Origin: Acidobacteria bacterium UBA6911 | Lineage (GTDB): Bacteria; Acidobacteriota; UBA6911 | Reading direction: 5' to 3' | Length of the DNA: 5,918 nt | Assembly (NCBI GenBank): GCA_002451015.1 | Contig: DKBB01000166.1 | Span: 1 to 5,918 of the forward strand | Part shown: in pieces, positions 5,755 through 5,918 of the stretch | Layout of the letters: each line of letters starts with the position of its first letter | How positions within the stretch are numbered: the stretch's first letter is position 1 | The notes under the pieces: generated by a model | Database searches by the model: none | What the model saw: the letters and a program-made list of their open reading frames with translations, nothing else | Told to the model about the DNA's origin: nothing | Translations under genes and position numbers: made by a program

Positions 5755-5918
5755 GTGGATTACAAAGGCCGAATTCTTGGTATAGATTACGGGGAAAAAA
5801 ACATAGGACTGGCCTGCAGCGATGCACTCCGGATAACCGTCCAACCTTTACCCTCTATCCCGAACTCCGGTCGTAAAGATTTTATTCGGAAAATAAAATC
5901 GATGGTTCATGAAATGGA
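5755..5918 (+). CDS. ruvX: RuvX/YqgF-family Holliday-junction resolvase or RNase, N-terminal part (cut by window edge)
   Basis: This RNase H-fold nuclease family is linked to Holliday-junction resolution and to pre-16S rRNA 5'-end processing in the cytoplasm. The first 54 residues are present. The signature is GRILGIDYGEKNIGLACSD (5-23): D11 is the first catalytic Asp on beta-strand 1, followed by the usual ITVQPL (27-32). The common K/R-R-I-G is K-N-I-G here. The start is uncertain. No ATG lies in frame; GTG at 5755 gives the normal family length before the signature but has no ribosome site. A TTG at 5719 is also in frame and would add 12 residues. The gene diverges from the mannanase gene and is probably unrelated to it in function. 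Confidence 0.9.
   Translation, partial: MDYKGRILGIDYGEKNIGLACSDALRITVQPLPSIPNSGRKDFIRKIKSMVHEM

Noticed and set aside
1..5918. Mobile element, CRISPR array or defence island
   Set aside because: No transposase or integrase motifs, terminal inverted repeats, target duplications or regularly spaced repeats were seen.

Overview
The window looks like ordinary bacterial chromosome with compact, mostly single-gene units on both strands. Base composition is about balanced by eye. No insertion sequence, CRISPR array, prophage gene or integron part was seen. Encoded CCA on the tRNA, two housekeeping genes (thrS, ruvX), a lipoprotein with a lipobox and a chemoreceptor point to a motile, diderm, plant-polymer-degrading bacterium. 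The slightly unusual family members would fit Acidobacteriota, Aminicenantes or Desulfobacterota-like lineages. That placement is a guess from protein flavour and cannot be settled here.

Layout from left to right. The minus strand carries the 5' part of thrS (threonyl-tRNA synthetase, running off the left edge at base 1), a tRNA-Val(GAC) gene upstream of it, and upstream again a membrane-anchored PDZ/S41 C-terminal-processing protease gene with a good sigma70-type promoter. About 600 bases without a confident gene follow (2142-2740). They hold the protease promoter, weak promoter candidates pointing the other way, and two short coding-looking stretches. The plus strand then carries a chemoreceptor (methyl-accepting chemotaxis protein, 2741-4285). 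It converges on a minus-strand lipoprotein beta-mannanase of family GH26 (4426-5598) across a 140-base spacer. The mannanase gene is divergent from ruvX (Holliday-junction resolvase/RNase YqgF family), which runs off the right edge.

The genes do not form one pathway. Mannanase and chemoreceptor could both serve polysaccharide use, but no shared regulation is visible. The most notable points are these. (1) The S41 protease keeps the catalytic serine (S293) but has leucine (L318) where the catalytic lysine should be. (2) The chemoreceptor has almost no periplasmic sequence between its two membrane helices, and four HAMP-like units precede the signalling hairpin. (3) ThrS lacks most of the N-terminal TGS domain. 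(4) An open frame upstream of the chemoreceptor is in the same frame and separated from it by one TGA. I see no convincing evidence of a wholly new multi-gene system.
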